A DNA stretch of 64,000 nt, from the NCBI GenBank assembly GCA_905215965.1, contig CAJMSD010000001.1, positions 1 through 64,000 of the forward strand, given 5' to 3'. Positions 16,642 through 25,599 of this stretch are shown here, one piece after another. Position 1 is the first letter of the stretch, and every line of letters begins with the position of its first letter. This DNA is from an uncultured bacterium. Lineage in GTDB: Bacteria; Bacillota; Clostridia; Oscillospirales; Ruminococcaceae. The notes beneath the pieces are model-generated. The model worked only from the letters and a program-made list of their open reading frames with translations, was not told the origin of the DNA and searched no databases. A program made the translations under genes and the position numbers.

Positions 16642-17640
16642 TCAGCCTTTGTCGACAAATCCTACCTTGCGGTATACCTTTGAGACTATTCTCTGAGAAT
16701 AACGCAGAGCACGTTCAGCGCCCTCGGTATAGCACTCTTTAAGGTAAGCCTTGTCCTTGCTGAGGCGGTCGAATTCGGTGCGTATCGGTTCAAGGTAGTC
16801 GGCAACGGTTTCTCCTACAGCGAGCTTGAAGTCTCCGTAGCCCTTGCCTGCGAATTCATTGGTGATATCGTCAAAGCTTTTGCCTGTGAGAGTCGAATAG
16901 ATCGTCATAAGATTATTGATGCCGTCCTTGCCCTCGCGGTAGCATATTTCGGCTTCGCTGTCGGTAACGGCGCGCTTGAACTTGCGGATTATCGTATCCT
17001 TATCGTCGAGTATAAGAATGCAGGCGTTAGGATTTTCGTCTGATTTTGACATCTTCTTTGACGGATCCTGAAGCGACATAACCTTAGCTCCGACATCGGG
17101 GATATACGGCTCGGGAAGAGTGAAGAAATCGCCGTAACGCTGATTGAACCGCTGAGCGATATTTCTTGCAAGCTCAAGATGCTGCTTCTGGTCTACTCCT
17201 ACCGGAACGAGGTCGGCATTGTAAGCGAGAATATCCGCAGCCATAAGCACGGGATATGTAAACAGACCTGAATTGATATCATCGGCGTGTTTCTGGCTTT
17301 TATCCTTGAACTGAGTCATTCTTGAAAGCTCGCCGAACTGTGTATTGCAGCCGAGAACCCAGCTTAATTCAGCATGAGTTTTTACGTGACTTTGAATAAA
17401 CAGAATTGATTTTTTCGGATCTACGCCGCAAGCCATGAGAAGCGCGTAAGCGTCCATAGTATTTTTTCGCAGCTTTACCGGATCCTGCTTTACAGTAATG
17501 GCGTGCATATCAACGACGCAGTAAATGCAGTTATATTCGTCCTGAAGAGGGCCCCAGTTTCTGATAGCGCCTATATAATTTCCCAGCGTGAACGTACCTG
17601 TAGGCTGGATACCGCTGAAAATAAGTTTCTTATCGTCCAT
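16642..17640 (-). CDS. trpS: Tryptophanyl-tRNA synthetase
   Basis: The 332-residue class I synthetase charges tRNA-Trp. The HIGH-equivalent is in PTGTFTLGNY (13-22) and KMSKS is at 196-200. Length is normal. AAGGAG lies 8 bases before the ATG. It follows the unknown gene at 17660-18181 after 19 bases, and shares no T-box or visible leader of its own, unlike the trp operon. Confidence 0.96.
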   Translation of the reverse strand: MDDKKLIFSGIQPTGTFTLGNYIGAIRNWGPLQDEYNCIYCVVDMHAITVKQDPVKLRKNTMDAYALLMACGVDPKKSILFIQSHVKTHAELSWVLGCNTQFGELSRMTQFKDKSQKHADDINSGLFTYPVLMAADILAYNADLVPVGVDQKQHLELARNIAQRFNQRYGDFFTLPEPYIPDVGAKVMSLQDPSKKMSKSDENPNACILILDDKDTIIRKFKRAVTDSEAEICYREGKDGINNLMTIYSTLTGKSFDDITNEFAGKGYGDFKLAVGETVADYLEPIRTEFDRLSKDKAYLKECYTEGAERALRYSQRIVSKVYRKVGFVDKG

Positions 17641-17659
17641 GAAAAATGCTCCTTAATGC

Positions 17660-18181
17660 TTATTTTGCGCTGCTGCGTCTTTCTGCGTCGTCCTTGAGCT
17701 GGCACTGTCTAAGCTCATTGAGAACGCGCTGATAAAGCACGTAAACTGTACGCATTTCTGTTTCCGTTTCCGGAATAAGTCCCGGTCTGAGAACTACCTT
17801 ATAGATACCGCCCTTTGTAAGAAGGTAAATGAAGTGGTTTCTGCCGGTCGGAAGATCGTATGCCTTTACCTTTTCAGCTTTTGGAAGAAGCTGTCCTGCA
17901 TTGGCTACAAGAGCGTGTGAAGCCTGAACGAGGTTCTTGTATTTCTGAGCTGCTCCCGAATATTCTCCGCCGTTGTTGAAGTAGAGGTTGGCTGCTCCGT
18001 TAATGAAGCAAACCATAGTAGAAAGAACATCTGAAGTCATAGGGATATCGACAACTACTCCGTAAACGTCGTCCCTTTTGAAGTTTGTTTTAAAATAGCC
18101 GGCAGGGAAATTTATTGCCTGACCTCTTGTCATAAGATATTTTTGAGTGACAGGGTATCTGTCGCCAAGTCTGTTTGCCAT
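17660..18181 (-). CDS. Conserved-looking protein of unknown function
   Basis: The 173-residue soluble protein has no signal peptide or membrane segment. I do not recognise the family. Visible features are mixed alpha/beta content, a hydrophobic strand YGVVVDIPMTSDVLST near 41-56, and a helical C-terminus rich in Arg/Leu/Gln/Glu (about 140-165). GAAAGG precedes the ATG. It lies between an aminotransferase gene (53-base gap) and trpS (19-base gap), all on the minus strand, so the three are probably one transcript. No function is proposed. Confidence 0.75.
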   Translation of the reverse strand: MANRLGDRYPVTQKYLMTRGQAINFPAGYFKTNFKRDDVYGVVVDIPMTSDVLSTMVCFINGAANLYFNNGGEYSGAAQKYKNLVQASHALVANAGQLLPKAEKVKAYDLPTGRNHFIYLLTKGGIYKVVLRPGLIPETETEMRTVYVLYQRVLNELRQCQLKDDAERRSSAK

Positions 18182-18233
18182 AATAATTTTCCTTTCGTTT
18201 ATATTATAATTGATTTCGGCATTATCGGATATA

Positions 18234-19427
18234 TCAGCCGAACATTTTCTTTGTCATATCTGCAAGTATCGACATTCCGGCAGAGATCTGCTCGTTTGTA
18301 GGAGTCGAATAATTAAGACGGAACGAATAGCTTTTGTCGTCTTCGCGGATATTAAAGGAATTTCCGGGAACGACAGCAACCTTATAATCTCTTACAGCGC
18401 TTGTACAGAAAGCGTTCATATCGCTTCCCTCAGGCAGCGTACACCAGATAAACAGACCGCCCTCGGGCTTTACGTAAGTGATCTTATCGGAGAATCCATT
18501 GTCGATATAGGAGCACATAAGCTCGCACTTGTTTCTGTAGATGCCGCGAAGCTTGTTAAAATGCTCCTGAACGTCAACTCCGCTCATGAAGCGGTGACAG
18601 ATGACCTGTGCCCAGATATTTGAATGAACGTCGGCAACCTGCTTGCAGACGACGATCTTCTGAATGATCGGAGCGGGAGCGGAAACGAAGCCTGTTCTGA
18701 ATCCTGAGGAAATAAGCTTTGAAAACGTACTTGAATAAATTACGCGTCCCTCGGTATCAAGGCTTTTGATCGTCGGAACATTTTCGCCTGCAAAGCGCAG
18801 CTCGCCGTAAGGATCGTCCTCAAGAATAATAAAATCGTATTTGCAGGCAAGCTCATAGACAGCCTTTCTTTTTGCAAGGGACATGGTTCTGCCTGTAGGA
18901 TTCTGGAAATTCGGGATAAGGTAAAGGATCTTTACATTTTTTTCGGTTTTCAGGGCGTTTTCAAGCTTTTCGATATTTATGCCGTCGCAGTCCATATCAA
19001 CGCCTACAAGATTTACATTATAGGAGCGAAAAGCGTTAAGCGAACCGATAAAGCTTGGAGACTCGCAAAGAAGAGTGTCTCCCTCATTGAGAAGAACCTT
19101 ACAGGAAAGCTCGTTAGCCTGCTGACCTCCCGAGGTGATTATCAGGTCGTCAAATTCGGGGTGGAAGCAATTTTTAGAGCCGAGCCAGCCTTTAAGGTAG
19201 TCGCGGAGAGGAGTATATCCCTCGGTAATGCTGTATTGAAGCGCAAGGATAGGATCGTTCCTCAGCAGCTCGTCGGAAAGCTCGGCGATCTTTTCTTTCG
19301 GAAAAGCTTCGGGAGCGGGATTTCCTGCCGCAAAGGAAATTACCTCCGGATCAGATGTAAATTTAAGAATTTCTCTGATAGCGGAAGCCTTGAGACCGCT
19401 GACTTTATCTGAAAATTTATAATTCAT
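18234..19427 (-). CDS. PLP-dependent class I aminotransferase (LysN/ARO8-like group)
   Basis: The 397-residue fold-type I enzyme shows ITSGGQQANE, IPNFQNPTGRTMS (substrate Asn-Pro segment), EDDPYGELRF and the PLP lysine in SSTFSKLISSGFRTGF. These patterns fit the 2-aminoadipate/aromatic aminotransferase group that is also fused in MocR regulators; no DNA-binding domain is present here. The substrate is not resolvable; proximity to trpS hints at aromatic amino acids but proves nothing. I chose ATG 19427 at the start of the conserved region; AAAGG is 13 bases upstream, rather far. Confidence 0.85.
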   Translation of the reverse strand: MNYKFSDKVSGLKASAIREILKFTSDPEVISFAAGNPAPEAFPKEKIAELSDELLRNDPILALQYSITEGYTPLRDYLKGWLGSKNCFHPEFDDLIITSGGQQANELSCKVLLNEGDTLLCESPSFIGSLNAFRSYNVNLVGVDMDCDGINIEKLENALKTEKNVKILYLIPNFQNPTGRTMSLAKRKAVYELACKYDFIILEDDPYGELRFAGENVPTIKSLDTEGRVIYSSTFSKLISSGFRTGFVSAPAPIIQKIVVCKQVADVHSNIWAQVICHRFMSGVDVQEHFNKLRGIYRNKCELMCSYIDNGFSDKITYVKPEGGLFIWCTLPEGSDMNAFCTSAVRDYKVAVVPGNSFNIREDDKSYSFRLNYSTPTNEQISAGMSILADMTKKMFG

Positions 19428-19517
19428 AGTAAAAAACCAGCCTTTCATTAGATTCAAGTTATACCGTATTTAGTTATGCAAATATGCCCGTCAGCTTTTG
19501 CGCGGTATTACCTTATA

Positions 19518-19546
19518 ATTATACCACATATTTTTTCAACTGGCAA
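19518..19546 (-). promoter_or_regulatory. Promoter of the aminotransferase operon
   Basis: On the minus strand: TTGCCA (19546-19541), 17 bases, TATAAT (19523-19518). It overlaps the opposing sigma-E-like promoter of the spoVB-like gene, so the two may interfere. Confidence 0.75.
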
Positions 19547-19554
19547 CATATATT
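19526..19554 (+). promoter_or_regulatory. Sigma-E-like promoter of the spoVB-like gene
   Basis: ACATATT (19526-19532), 14 bases, CATATATT (19547-19554) resembles the mother-cell sigma-E pattern of Bacillus and Clostridium (ATATT, 13-15 bases, CATAC/T-rich). The start codon lies 32 bases beyond. Read by eye from a degenerate consensus in AT-rich DNA, hence moderate confidence. Confidence 0.45.
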
Positions 19555-19585
19555 TTTTTATAATTGCAAAAAAGGGCTGATATAA

Positions 19586-21172
19586 TTGAAAAAGCAAAAT
19601 TTTTTTAAAGGTTCGCTTATATTAATGATCTCGGCGGCTGCTGCAAAAATACTCGGAGCGCTGTTTAAGATACCGCTTACAAATATGCTCGGCGGTGTGG
19701 GAATGGGATATTTCAGCTGTGCGTACAGCTTGTTCATGCCTATATATGCGCTTGTTGTTACGGGACTTTCCACAGCGGTGGCTCGGATGACCGCGCAGAG
19801 CGCTGCCCTTGGGATCTATGAAAATGCGCGCAGGATACGCAAAACCGCATTGATATTATTTTCTGCGGCAGGAGCTGTCGGAAGTCTGGCGGTTATCGTT
19901 TTTGCGCGGCCGTTTTGCAGATATGCTGCCGACTGCACAGAGGCAGAGCTTGCCGTGCTTATGATAGCTCCATCGGTATTATTCGGCTGTATAACAGCGG
20001 TAGAGCGCGGCTATTACGAGGGGTTAAGCAATATGTATCCGACTGCTTTTTCCCAGATAGTCGAAGGCTTGGTAAAGGTCGGGGCAGGATTGTTTTTGTG
20101 CGGCTTTGTCATGAAAAACGAAGAAGCGGTACTGGCATATTTCCCGAACATAACGGATATAAGGGCGGTCTCGGCGGCGGCAGGTATTTTTGGAGTAACT
20201 CTTTCGTCTGTGGGAGCAGCTCTGTATTTTGCGGTGATGCGTCTGTTTGGAAGAAATAAGCTGCCGAAGGGTTCTGACGGTCTGCTTATGAGCAGGCGCG
20301 GCATAGCGCGCGAGCTTGTCAGTACGGCTCTTCCCGTGGGAATAAGCGCGGTTGTAACAAATCTTACGGCTCTTATAGATATGGGAACGGTCATCGGCTG
20401 TATATCGTATTTCGGGAGCGCGGGCGAGCGGCCGTCGGGAGTAACAGAGGCTGAGCTTCCTCATTTTATTTACGGCTCCTTCGCAGGTATAGCTCTGACT
20501 GTTTTCAATCTTGTGCCGTCGGTCACAAATATGCTCGGCAAGGGGATTCTTCCCTCTATAACCGAGGCGTGGGAAAAGCGCGATTCAGAGCAGCTAAAAA
20601 AGCGTTCCATGCAGGCTCTTACGGCTTCCGCGGCAATGGCAGTTCCTGCCGCCTTTGGCATCGGAGCGCTTTCGGGAGAAATCTTGACTTTTCTCTTCCC
20701 CGGACAAAGCGACGAGGTAAGCGTGTGCATAAATGCGCTGCGGCTGCTTATGCCGGGAATGGTGTGCCTTTGCGTGTCCTATCCTCTTTTCAGTATGCTT
20801 CAGGCTATAGGAAAAGCAGCTGTTCCGCTGAAAATAATGATCACAGGCGCGGTTTTAAAGCTTGTCGGAAATATAATTCTCATACCGTTTATGGGAGTTG
20901 ACGGAGCTGCCGTTTCTACATCGATCTGTTATGTGTTTATACTTGCCGCAGCGGTCGTTGTGTATTTTCGCGAGGCAGGTATCAAACCGGAGGTGCGTCC
21001 GTTTTTATCAATCCTGTATTCGGGAGCGATGTGCGGAGCTGCCGCATATCTGGTATCAGACTTACTCGAACTGCACAATATGTCGGGAGTAATAATCATT
21101 GCCGCGTCAGTCACCGCAGGAGCTGCCCTATACTTCATTTTTATGGCATTACTTCGCGGTTCGTATTGCTGA
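19586..21172 (+). CDS. SpoVB-like polysaccharide/lipid flippase (MVF superfamily)
   Basis: The 528-residue protein has about fourteen predicted membrane spans and opens with GSLILMISAAAAKILGALFK, the N-terminal pattern of SpoVB/MurJ-like exporters. Such proteins flip lipid-linked precursors; SpoVB itself serves spore cortex synthesis. The start is a TTG with AAGGG about 10 bases upstream. A sigma-E-like promoter precedes it and spoIVA/sipL occur elsewhere in the window, which favours a sporulation role; a capsule or general lipid II flippase cannot be excluded. Confidence 0.82.
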   Translation: MKKQNFFKGSLILMISAAAAKILGALFKIPLTNMLGGVGMGYFSCAYSLFMPIYALVVTGLSTAVARMTAQSAALGIYENARRIRKTALILFSAAGAVGSLAVIVFARPFCRYAADCTEAELAVLMIAPSVLFGCITAVERGYYEGLSNMYPTAFSQIVEGLVKVGAGLFLCGFVMKNEEAVLAYFPNITDIRAVSAAAGIFGVTLSSVGAALYFAVMRLFGRNKLPKGSDGLLMSRRGIARELVSTALPVGISAVVTNLTALIDMGTVIGCISYFGSAGERPSGVTEAELPHFIYGSFAGIALTVFNLVPSVTNMLGKGILPSITEAWEKRDSEQLKKRSMQALTASAAMAVPAAFGIGALSGEILTFLFPGQSDEVSVCINALRLLMPGMVCLCVSYPLFSMLQAIGKAAVPLKIMITGAVLKLVGNIILIPFMGVDGAAVSTSICYVFILAAAVVVYFREAGIKPEVRPFLSILYSGAMCGAAAYLVSDLLELHNMSGVIIIAASVTAGAALYFIFMALLRGSYC

Positions 21173-21216
21173 GCGGTTACGCAGTTTACTGGGGCAAACC
21201 TTGATTTATATACAAC

Positions 21217-21253
21217 GATCCCCGAAGCAATTTTTATAACTGCTTCGGGGATC
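21217..21253. terminator. Strong hairpin between convergent genes
   Basis: A 13-bp perfect stem GATCCCCGAAGCA / TGCTTCGGGGATC with an 11-base AT loop. No long T run follows on either strand, but its position between two convergent genes makes a shared terminator the best reading. Confidence 0.75.
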
Positions 21254-21272
21254 AAACTTATTTAATCGCTGT

Positions 21273-21875
21273 TTATTCTGTTTCCGTGAACATTCCGTCG
21301 GGAGCTGTAACGATATCACCGGATTTAACTTCGCATTTAATAACATTTTTCTTATCGTTCGGGTCTGTGCCGGTAGGGAAGAAACAAACGGTAAACGCAT
21401 TTACATTAGTGTCTACAGCAAATCCGACATAACCGTTGAATTCGCTGCCTGCGGCTACCTTGAGAAGCTGTTCGTATCCTTCGAGTGCGTGCTTTGCGTA
21501 GATATCGGCACGTACGTCGGTGCTGATCTCTTTACCGTCCTCCGTAATGAGGTAGAAGTTATTGATGCCGCTTAAGTCGCAGGACTGCTCCGTATTATTC
21601 TTGATGCTGACATCGAGATAAATATATTTGAGACCGTCCTTGACCTTTCCGGAATCAATAACGCAGTTAAGCTTATATGATATATCGTTTACATCAGTGT
21701 TGTCGCCGAAATTTACGTCATGCTGGATCTCTCCGACACCGGAAATATCGGAATAAGCTGCGCCGGAGGTATTACTGCTCTCGTTGTTTGTTCTTTTCTT
21801 TGTCGAGCAGCCTACAGCGGAAGTAAGCGCAATAGCCGCAGCCATTAAAAAAGCTGAAAATTTTAGTTTGTTCAT
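21273..21875 (-). CDS. DUF4352-type lipoprotein
   Basis: The 200-residue exported lipoprotein has the lipobox SAVGC near residue 23, a Ser/Asn-rich spacer, and an immunoglobulin-like domain with DGLKYIYLDVSIKNNTEQS, the pattern of DUF4352 (domains seen on many Gram-positive lipoproteins). Function unknown. GGAGG stands about 9 bases before the ATG. It has its own promoter and is a monocistronic unit. Confidence 0.78.
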   Translation of the reverse strand: MNKLKFSAFLMAAAIALTSAVGCSTKKRTNNESSNTSGAAYSDISGVGEIQHDVNFGDNTDVNDISYKLNCVIDSGKVKDGLKYIYLDVSIKNNTEQSCDLSGINNFYLITEDGKEISTDVRADIYAKHALEGYEQLLKVAAGSEFNGYVGFAVDTNVNAFTVCFFPTGTDPNDKKNVIKCEVKSGDIVTAPDGMFTETE

Positions 21876-21930
21876 TATATATATCCTCCTGAGAAATGTA
21901 GAAATTTCTTATCAATATAATACACTTTAC

Positions 21931-21960
21931 AGTATATCACACATTGCATAAAAAAGTCAA
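21931..21960 (-). promoter_or_regulatory. Promoter of the DUF4352 lipoprotein gene
   Basis: On the minus strand: TTGACT (21960-21955), 18 bases, TATACT (21936-21931). Confidence 0.75.
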
Positions 21961-22007
21961 TAGCAAAAAATAGAATTTGCGTAAACCGCTGCGGAAGAAG
22001 AAAAAAT

Positions 22008-22031
22008 AAACAGCTCTAAAAAGAGCTGTTT
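22008..22031 (-). terminator. Terminator of the ferredoxin gene
   Basis: On the minus strand, the 10-bp stem AAACAGCTCT / AGAGCTGTTT with a 4-base loop is followed by ATTTTTTC. It lies 52 bases after the ferredoxin stop. Confidence 0.88.
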
Positions 22032-22082
22032 ATGATTTAGAGCGAAACCGCAGTATTATACAGAAATGCTCTATGTACGTTA

Positions 22083-22253
22083 TTATTCGGCTACAGGAGC
22101 AGAAACAGGACAAACACCTGCACAAGCGCCGCATTCAACACAAGCGTCAGCGTCGATAACATACTTACCGTCGCCTTCTGAAATAGCGCTTACAGGACAT
22201 TCTGCCGCACAAGCGCCGCAGCTGATGCAATCGTCTGTAATTTTATATGCCAT
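22083..22253 (-). CDS. 2[4Fe-4S] ferredoxin
   Basis: The 56-residue electron carrier has two complete cluster motifs: CISCGACAAECP near the N-terminus and CVECGACAGVCP near the C-terminus, each CxxCxxCxxxCP. Its size and spacing are those of clostridial ferredoxin, a likely partner of hydrogenase or of pyruvate- and indolepyruvate-type oxidoreductases (an ior pair is encoded further right). GGAGG lies 9 bases before the ATG. A terminator and a promoter flank it, so it is monocistronic. Confidence 0.96.
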   Translation of the reverse strand: MAYKITDDCISCGACAAECPVSAISEGDGKYVIDADACVECGACAGVCPVSAPVAE

Positions 22254-22300
22254 TTGTGAACACCTCCATAAATATTTGAGGAAATATCCTCTTTAATAAC

Positions 22301-22328
22301 ATTGTATCATATTTTTCGAAAAAATCAA
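22301..22328 (-). promoter_or_regulatory. Promoter of the ferredoxin gene
   Basis: On the minus strand: TTGATT (22328-22323), 16 bases, TACAAT (22306-22301). Confidence 0.65.
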
Positions 22329-22354
22329 GTGTTTTTTTAAAATACCTTAATAAT

Positions 22355-23803
22355 TTATTTGGCAGAACCGTAAATTTTTTCATGCTTTTTCTTTTGACGC
22401 ACCGAATCTGCTTCTTTTGTGACCGCGCATGAAGCTCCTGCCGCCGCCCAGAACATAGGTGAAAAAGTGATGCTTCCGCATGAGATAAAGAGCAGCAGAG
22501 CGCCGCAGACGGTTATAAAGAACACGCTTGCAGCTGCGGAGGAATTTTTCCTGCGCCTGAATGTTTCCACTCCGAGAACGATGATTCCGATAAGCGCGGC
22601 GATCAACGCGATCGCGGACGGGATTCCTCGTGTTGCGGCGGTATAGAGATACTCGTTGTAGCACTTGTCAAAAGTACCGATATTTTCTGTAATGACGTAG
22701 CTTGTTGATATCTGAGGATACACAAGCTGTTCGGGACCTGTGCCGCTGAGCGGATATTGTTTGATAATATTGAGCGTTTCACCGAACATAAACGAGTAAA
22801 CGTCGGCAGTGCTTTTTACATCGACTTTATCCGGATCATAATTACCGCTTGCGTCATTCGTGTTATAGGAGCTCCACCACATTATATTTCCGTCGTAAAG
22901 CTTATAGCAGTTTTCCTCTCCGATAATTCCGGTTGCCGCAAGAGTTACCGCCGCAGCTGCCGGAACGATAACCGCCGTTATTGCGGCAAGCCTGATCTTC
23001 GGAGCTTTTGAAAGTATAACTGCGATAACGGCTGAGATAACGGCAAGGACTGTTCCTATAACGCCCACAAGAGAGTAGGTAAACATTATAACGAACGAGA
23101 AAATGCAGGAGCAGACTATGCAAAAGATACGTTTCTTTTTGCTGCCGCTCATTACTGCTCCGATAACAGCTGCCGTAAGCGCAAGGCTCAGGAGCATGGC
23201 AAGGAAGATAGGCGATCTGGTAAGTCCTGACGCAGCGTAAGGCTCTATTGCCGTGTAAGCCTGTTTAAATCCGACGATCCGGTATTCGCCGAGCTTGCCT
23301 GTGAATATCTGGATAAGACTCCACAGAGAGTTAAGAAGTCCCGAAGCAAGGATTCCGTTGATAAGCATATCTATAGCCTTTTCGTTTTTCAAGGTCATTC
23401 CCGTAAGAAAGAATCCAAAGTAGAAAATAAGTGCAAGCAGGCCTTCTCCTCTGCCGTCGAATCCGTAGAAAGAGACGTTAATGTCATACGAGGTCGCAAG
23501 CGAGACAATGCCCCAGATGAGCATTATCCCGAAAGCGGCAACAGGAAAGATCATTTTCCTGCTTACATATTTTTTCATGACGGCAATGAGTGCAAGCACG
23601 AGACATATAACTCCCGAAACAGCAAGGCCTGCCGATATAAGAGAAGCTCCCACACTATCCGAGCATTCCGTTGGAATTGCGGCTATCGGAATTATTAAGC
23701 ACATTGCAGCAAGAGCCTTTGAGGCGATAGAGGAGTATTTCTCCTCGGTCATATTAAGTATGAAATTTGATTTTTCCGATGAATTGAACAGTGTTTTAGC
23801 CAT
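22355..23803 (-). CDS. O-antigen ligase/polymerase-like membrane protein (Wzy_C type)
   Basis: The 482-residue membrane protein has about ten to twelve predicted spans and a large extracytoplasmic loop (about 300-385) containing YPLSGTGPEQL and KCYNEYLYTAATRGI. The second motif resembles the HNxYL segment of O-antigen ligases and polymerases. Such proteins join lipid-linked glycans at the outer face of the membrane; in this Gram-positive setting a capsular or wall glycan, or protein glycosylation, is possible. It starts 41 bases after the dockerin-protease gene and is probably in the same transcript. The precise reaction is unknown. Confidence 0.78.
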   Translation of the reverse strand: MAKTLFNSSEKSNFILNMTEEKYSSIASKALAAMCLIIPIAAIPTECSDSVGASLISAGLAVSGVICLVLALIAVMKKYVSRKMIFPVAAFGIMLIWGIVSLATSYDINVSFYGFDGRGEGLLALIFYFGFFLTGMTLKNEKAIDMLINGILASGLLNSLWSLIQIFTGKLGEYRIVGFKQAYTAIEPYAASGLTRSPIFLAMLLSLALTAAVIGAVMSGSKKKRIFCIVCSCIFSFVIMFTYSLVGVIGTVLAVISAVIAVILSKAPKIRLAAITAVIVPAAAAVTLAATGIIGEENCYKLYDGNIMWWSSYNTNDASGNYDPDKVDVKSTADVYSFMFGETLNIIKQYPLSGTGPEQLVYPQISTSYVITENIGTFDKCYNEYLYTAATRGIPSAIALIAALIGIIVLGVETFRRRKNSSAAASVFFITVCGALLLFISCGSITFSPMFWAAAGASCAVTKEADSVRQKKKHEKIYGSAK

Positions 23804-23844
23804 TGTTTCAGAACCTTTCTTTGCCGGAGCAGACCGCAGAACGA

Positions 23845-25431
23845 TTACTTGTTTGAAATTGTAATGGTATAAGTATCGTTTGCCAGGTCGCCGATATTAA
23901 TTGTTACGCCCGGATCGATCGTTTGATTTCCGGAGCTGTCATACCAGCCGAAGCCGGGAGTGCTGTTTGTGACAACGTCGCCGCTGTGGAGATAGTTGTC
24001 GCCGTCGCCGTCGTTTACAAGCTTGATGAAGCGTATACCGTCGCCACTGTTGTTGTATTCCGAGCCGTTCTGGTACTTGAAGTAGTTGAACCAGCCTCTT
24101 TCAACATCAGCTTTTGCGTGGTAAATACGTATACCGCTGCCCTGACTCTGCCACCACGGAACGCCGCTGTTGTTGCGGTCGAGAGAAGCGTATTCGATAA
24201 TGAAGAATTCCGAGAAGTAACTGCTGTCAAGAGTATTGTTAAGCGGTATTATAACGCAGTTTCCGTTGTCTGTCTGAGCGTTGCTTAGAGTATAGGTCTG
24301 AGTTCCCATTGAAGTATTGTAAACGGAGATCTGATCCTCCCTATACCAGCCGAGCATAAGCTTGGAAAGAGCGCCGAAGTCGGTTGAAGCGTCGGTATCC
24401 ATAAGCTCGATGCCTGCCGCACCGTGCATTCCCTCGCTGTCTGTGCCCCAATAGAGGTAGTAGTCGGGCAGGCCCATGCAGTGTCCCATTTCGTGGAGAT
24501 AAGAGCTTATAAAGTTAGAATAATTCGTATCGCTTTCGATTTGCGCGTTGCCTGTTATGAGATGACCGAGCTGCTTTCCGTCTACAGTATAGCTTCCTCC
24601 GCCTGAATCTCCTGCGCAGGGCCACCAGTCGTCGTTACCGGCAGCAGTAGGAACGGTGAGGAGAGAAGCGTCGATCTTGCCGTCACCGTCGCCGTCAAAC
24701 TGTGAAAAATCAACGGTGCTGTCAAAAGCCTCATAGCATTCCTTGAGAAGTCCGAGCTTGTTTGTATCGTAGTAGGAGCGGTTTTCCTTAGTCGTATAGC
24801 GGAAAGCCTGACCCTGAAGGTTCATTGCTCCCTTTGACGAACGGCTGTAGAATGCGTGCATACTGTCAAACGGGTAATTCGGGTCTGAGGGATCCTCTTC
24901 TCCGAAAGCTATTTCGGTAGTTGCATCCGCGGTCGGAGCGTAGGAATACTGGCAGTCGGGGAAATCAACGTAGAATATAACGAGATTAGCGTTTCCCTGA
25001 GACGGCAGACCTGCGTCAAGCTCTGCGATAGGAGCTGTTATAAAGTCCTCCGACGGAGTATCAGTCGGAGCTTCCGTAGTAGGCTCGGTAGTAGGTTCGG
25101 TAGTTTCGTCCTCGCTGTAGATACCGATAAGCTCCATATCTCCGGTGACGCATTTTCTGAGAAGGGTAAGGTCGAAAGAGTCGATGCTTCCATCCTGATT
25201 GATATCTGCGTTGTAAGCACAGTCCATGCTGAGAATTTCACGGTTAAGGATGTGGCTTTCAAGCAGAGTAAGATCGTCCGCATTTACGGACATATCGTGG
25301 TTTACGTCGCCGAAATATCCGAGCAGCGTTTTTTCTGCCGAAGCTTCGGAAATCGGGACAAGCGCTCCGGCGGACAGGGCGCAGGCAGCCGTCAGGGTAA
25401 GTACGGCTGCGTTTCGTCTGATGTTTTTCAT
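23845..25431 (-). CDS. M6-family metalloprotease with N-terminal dockerin
   Basis: The 528-residue secreted protein has a signal peptide (about 1-32), a type I-like dockerin (about 40-98, two repeats starting GDVNHDMSVNADDLTLLES and ADINQDGSIDSFDLTLL), a Thr/Pro/Glu linker, then an M6 (immune-inhibitor A-like) protease domain with the zinc motif HEMGHCMGLPD starting at His313. All zinc ligands are present. The dockerin precedes the catalytic domain, unlike most cellulosomal enzymes. It could be a cellulosome-borne protease or a protein that docks to another cohesin. AAGGAG lies about 8 bases before the ATG. It is followed by the O-antigen-ligase-like gene. Confidence 0.9.
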   Translation of the reverse strand: MKNIRRNAAVLTLTAACALSAGALVPISEASAEKTLLGYFGDVNHDMSVNADDLTLLESHILNREILSMDCAYNADINQDGSIDSFDLTLLRKCVTGDMELIGIYSEDETTEPTTEPTTEAPTDTPSEDFITAPIAELDAGLPSQGNANLVIFYVDFPDCQYSYAPTADATTEIAFGEEDPSDPNYPFDSMHAFYSRSSKGAMNLQGQAFRYTTKENRSYYDTNKLGLLKECYEAFDSTVDFSQFDGDGDGKIDASLLTVPTAAGNDDWWPCAGDSGGGSYTVDGKQLGHLITGNAQIESDTNYSNFISSYLHEMGHCMGLPDYYLYWGTDSEGMHGAAGIELMDTDASTDFGALSKLMLGWYREDQISVYNTSMGTQTYTLSNAQTDNGNCVIIPLNNTLDSSYFSEFFIIEYASLDRNNSGVPWWQSQGSGIRIYHAKADVERGWFNYFKYQNGSEYNNSGDGIRFIKLVNDGDGDNYLHSGDVVTNSTPGFGWYDSSGNQTIDPGVTINIGDLANDTYTITISNK

Positions 25432-25448
25432 TGCAAAACTCCTTTTTT

Positions 25449-25477
25449 CAGTCTGTATCCGACAGACTGTTATTATA
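25449..25477 (-). promoter_or_regulatory. -10 box and overlapping inverted repeat before the dockerin protease
   Basis: On the minus strand TATAAT (25477-25472) is followed directly by the inverted repeat CAGTCTGT...ACAGACTG (25469-25449), which would cover the transcription start. No good -35 box is visible. An operator for a dimeric regulator or a start-of-mRNA hairpin are both possible. Confidence 0.45.
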
Positions 25478-25519
25478 ATCCAGGGTAAATTTGAGAGGGA
25501 TTCACCCCGTTAAAACCTG

Positions 25520-25543
25520 CCTGTGATCTGCTCCGATCACAGG
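25520..25543 (-). terminator. Second terminator-like hairpin after rny
   Basis: The 9-bp stem CCTGTGATC / GATCACAGG is followed on the minus strand by CAGGTTTTAAC. It backs up the hairpin at 25565-25591. Confidence 0.55.
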
Positions 25544-25564
25544 TACGTTTTATCGGGAAAATAG

Positions 25565-25591
25565 TACTGCGGACGATAACCGTCCGCAGTA
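25565..25591 (-). terminator. Terminator after rny
   Basis: An 11-bp perfect stem TACTGCGGACG / CGTCCGCAGTA with a 5-base loop starts 8 bases after the rny stop; on the minus strand it is followed by CTATTTTCCC. Confidence 0.75.
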
Positions 25592-25599
25592 TATCCGCA

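Noticed and set aside
22066..22296. A plus-strand 76-codon frame opposite the ferredoxin
   Set aside because: It is the antisense of the ferredoxin gene, whose eight cysteines and ribosome site are clear on the minus strand.
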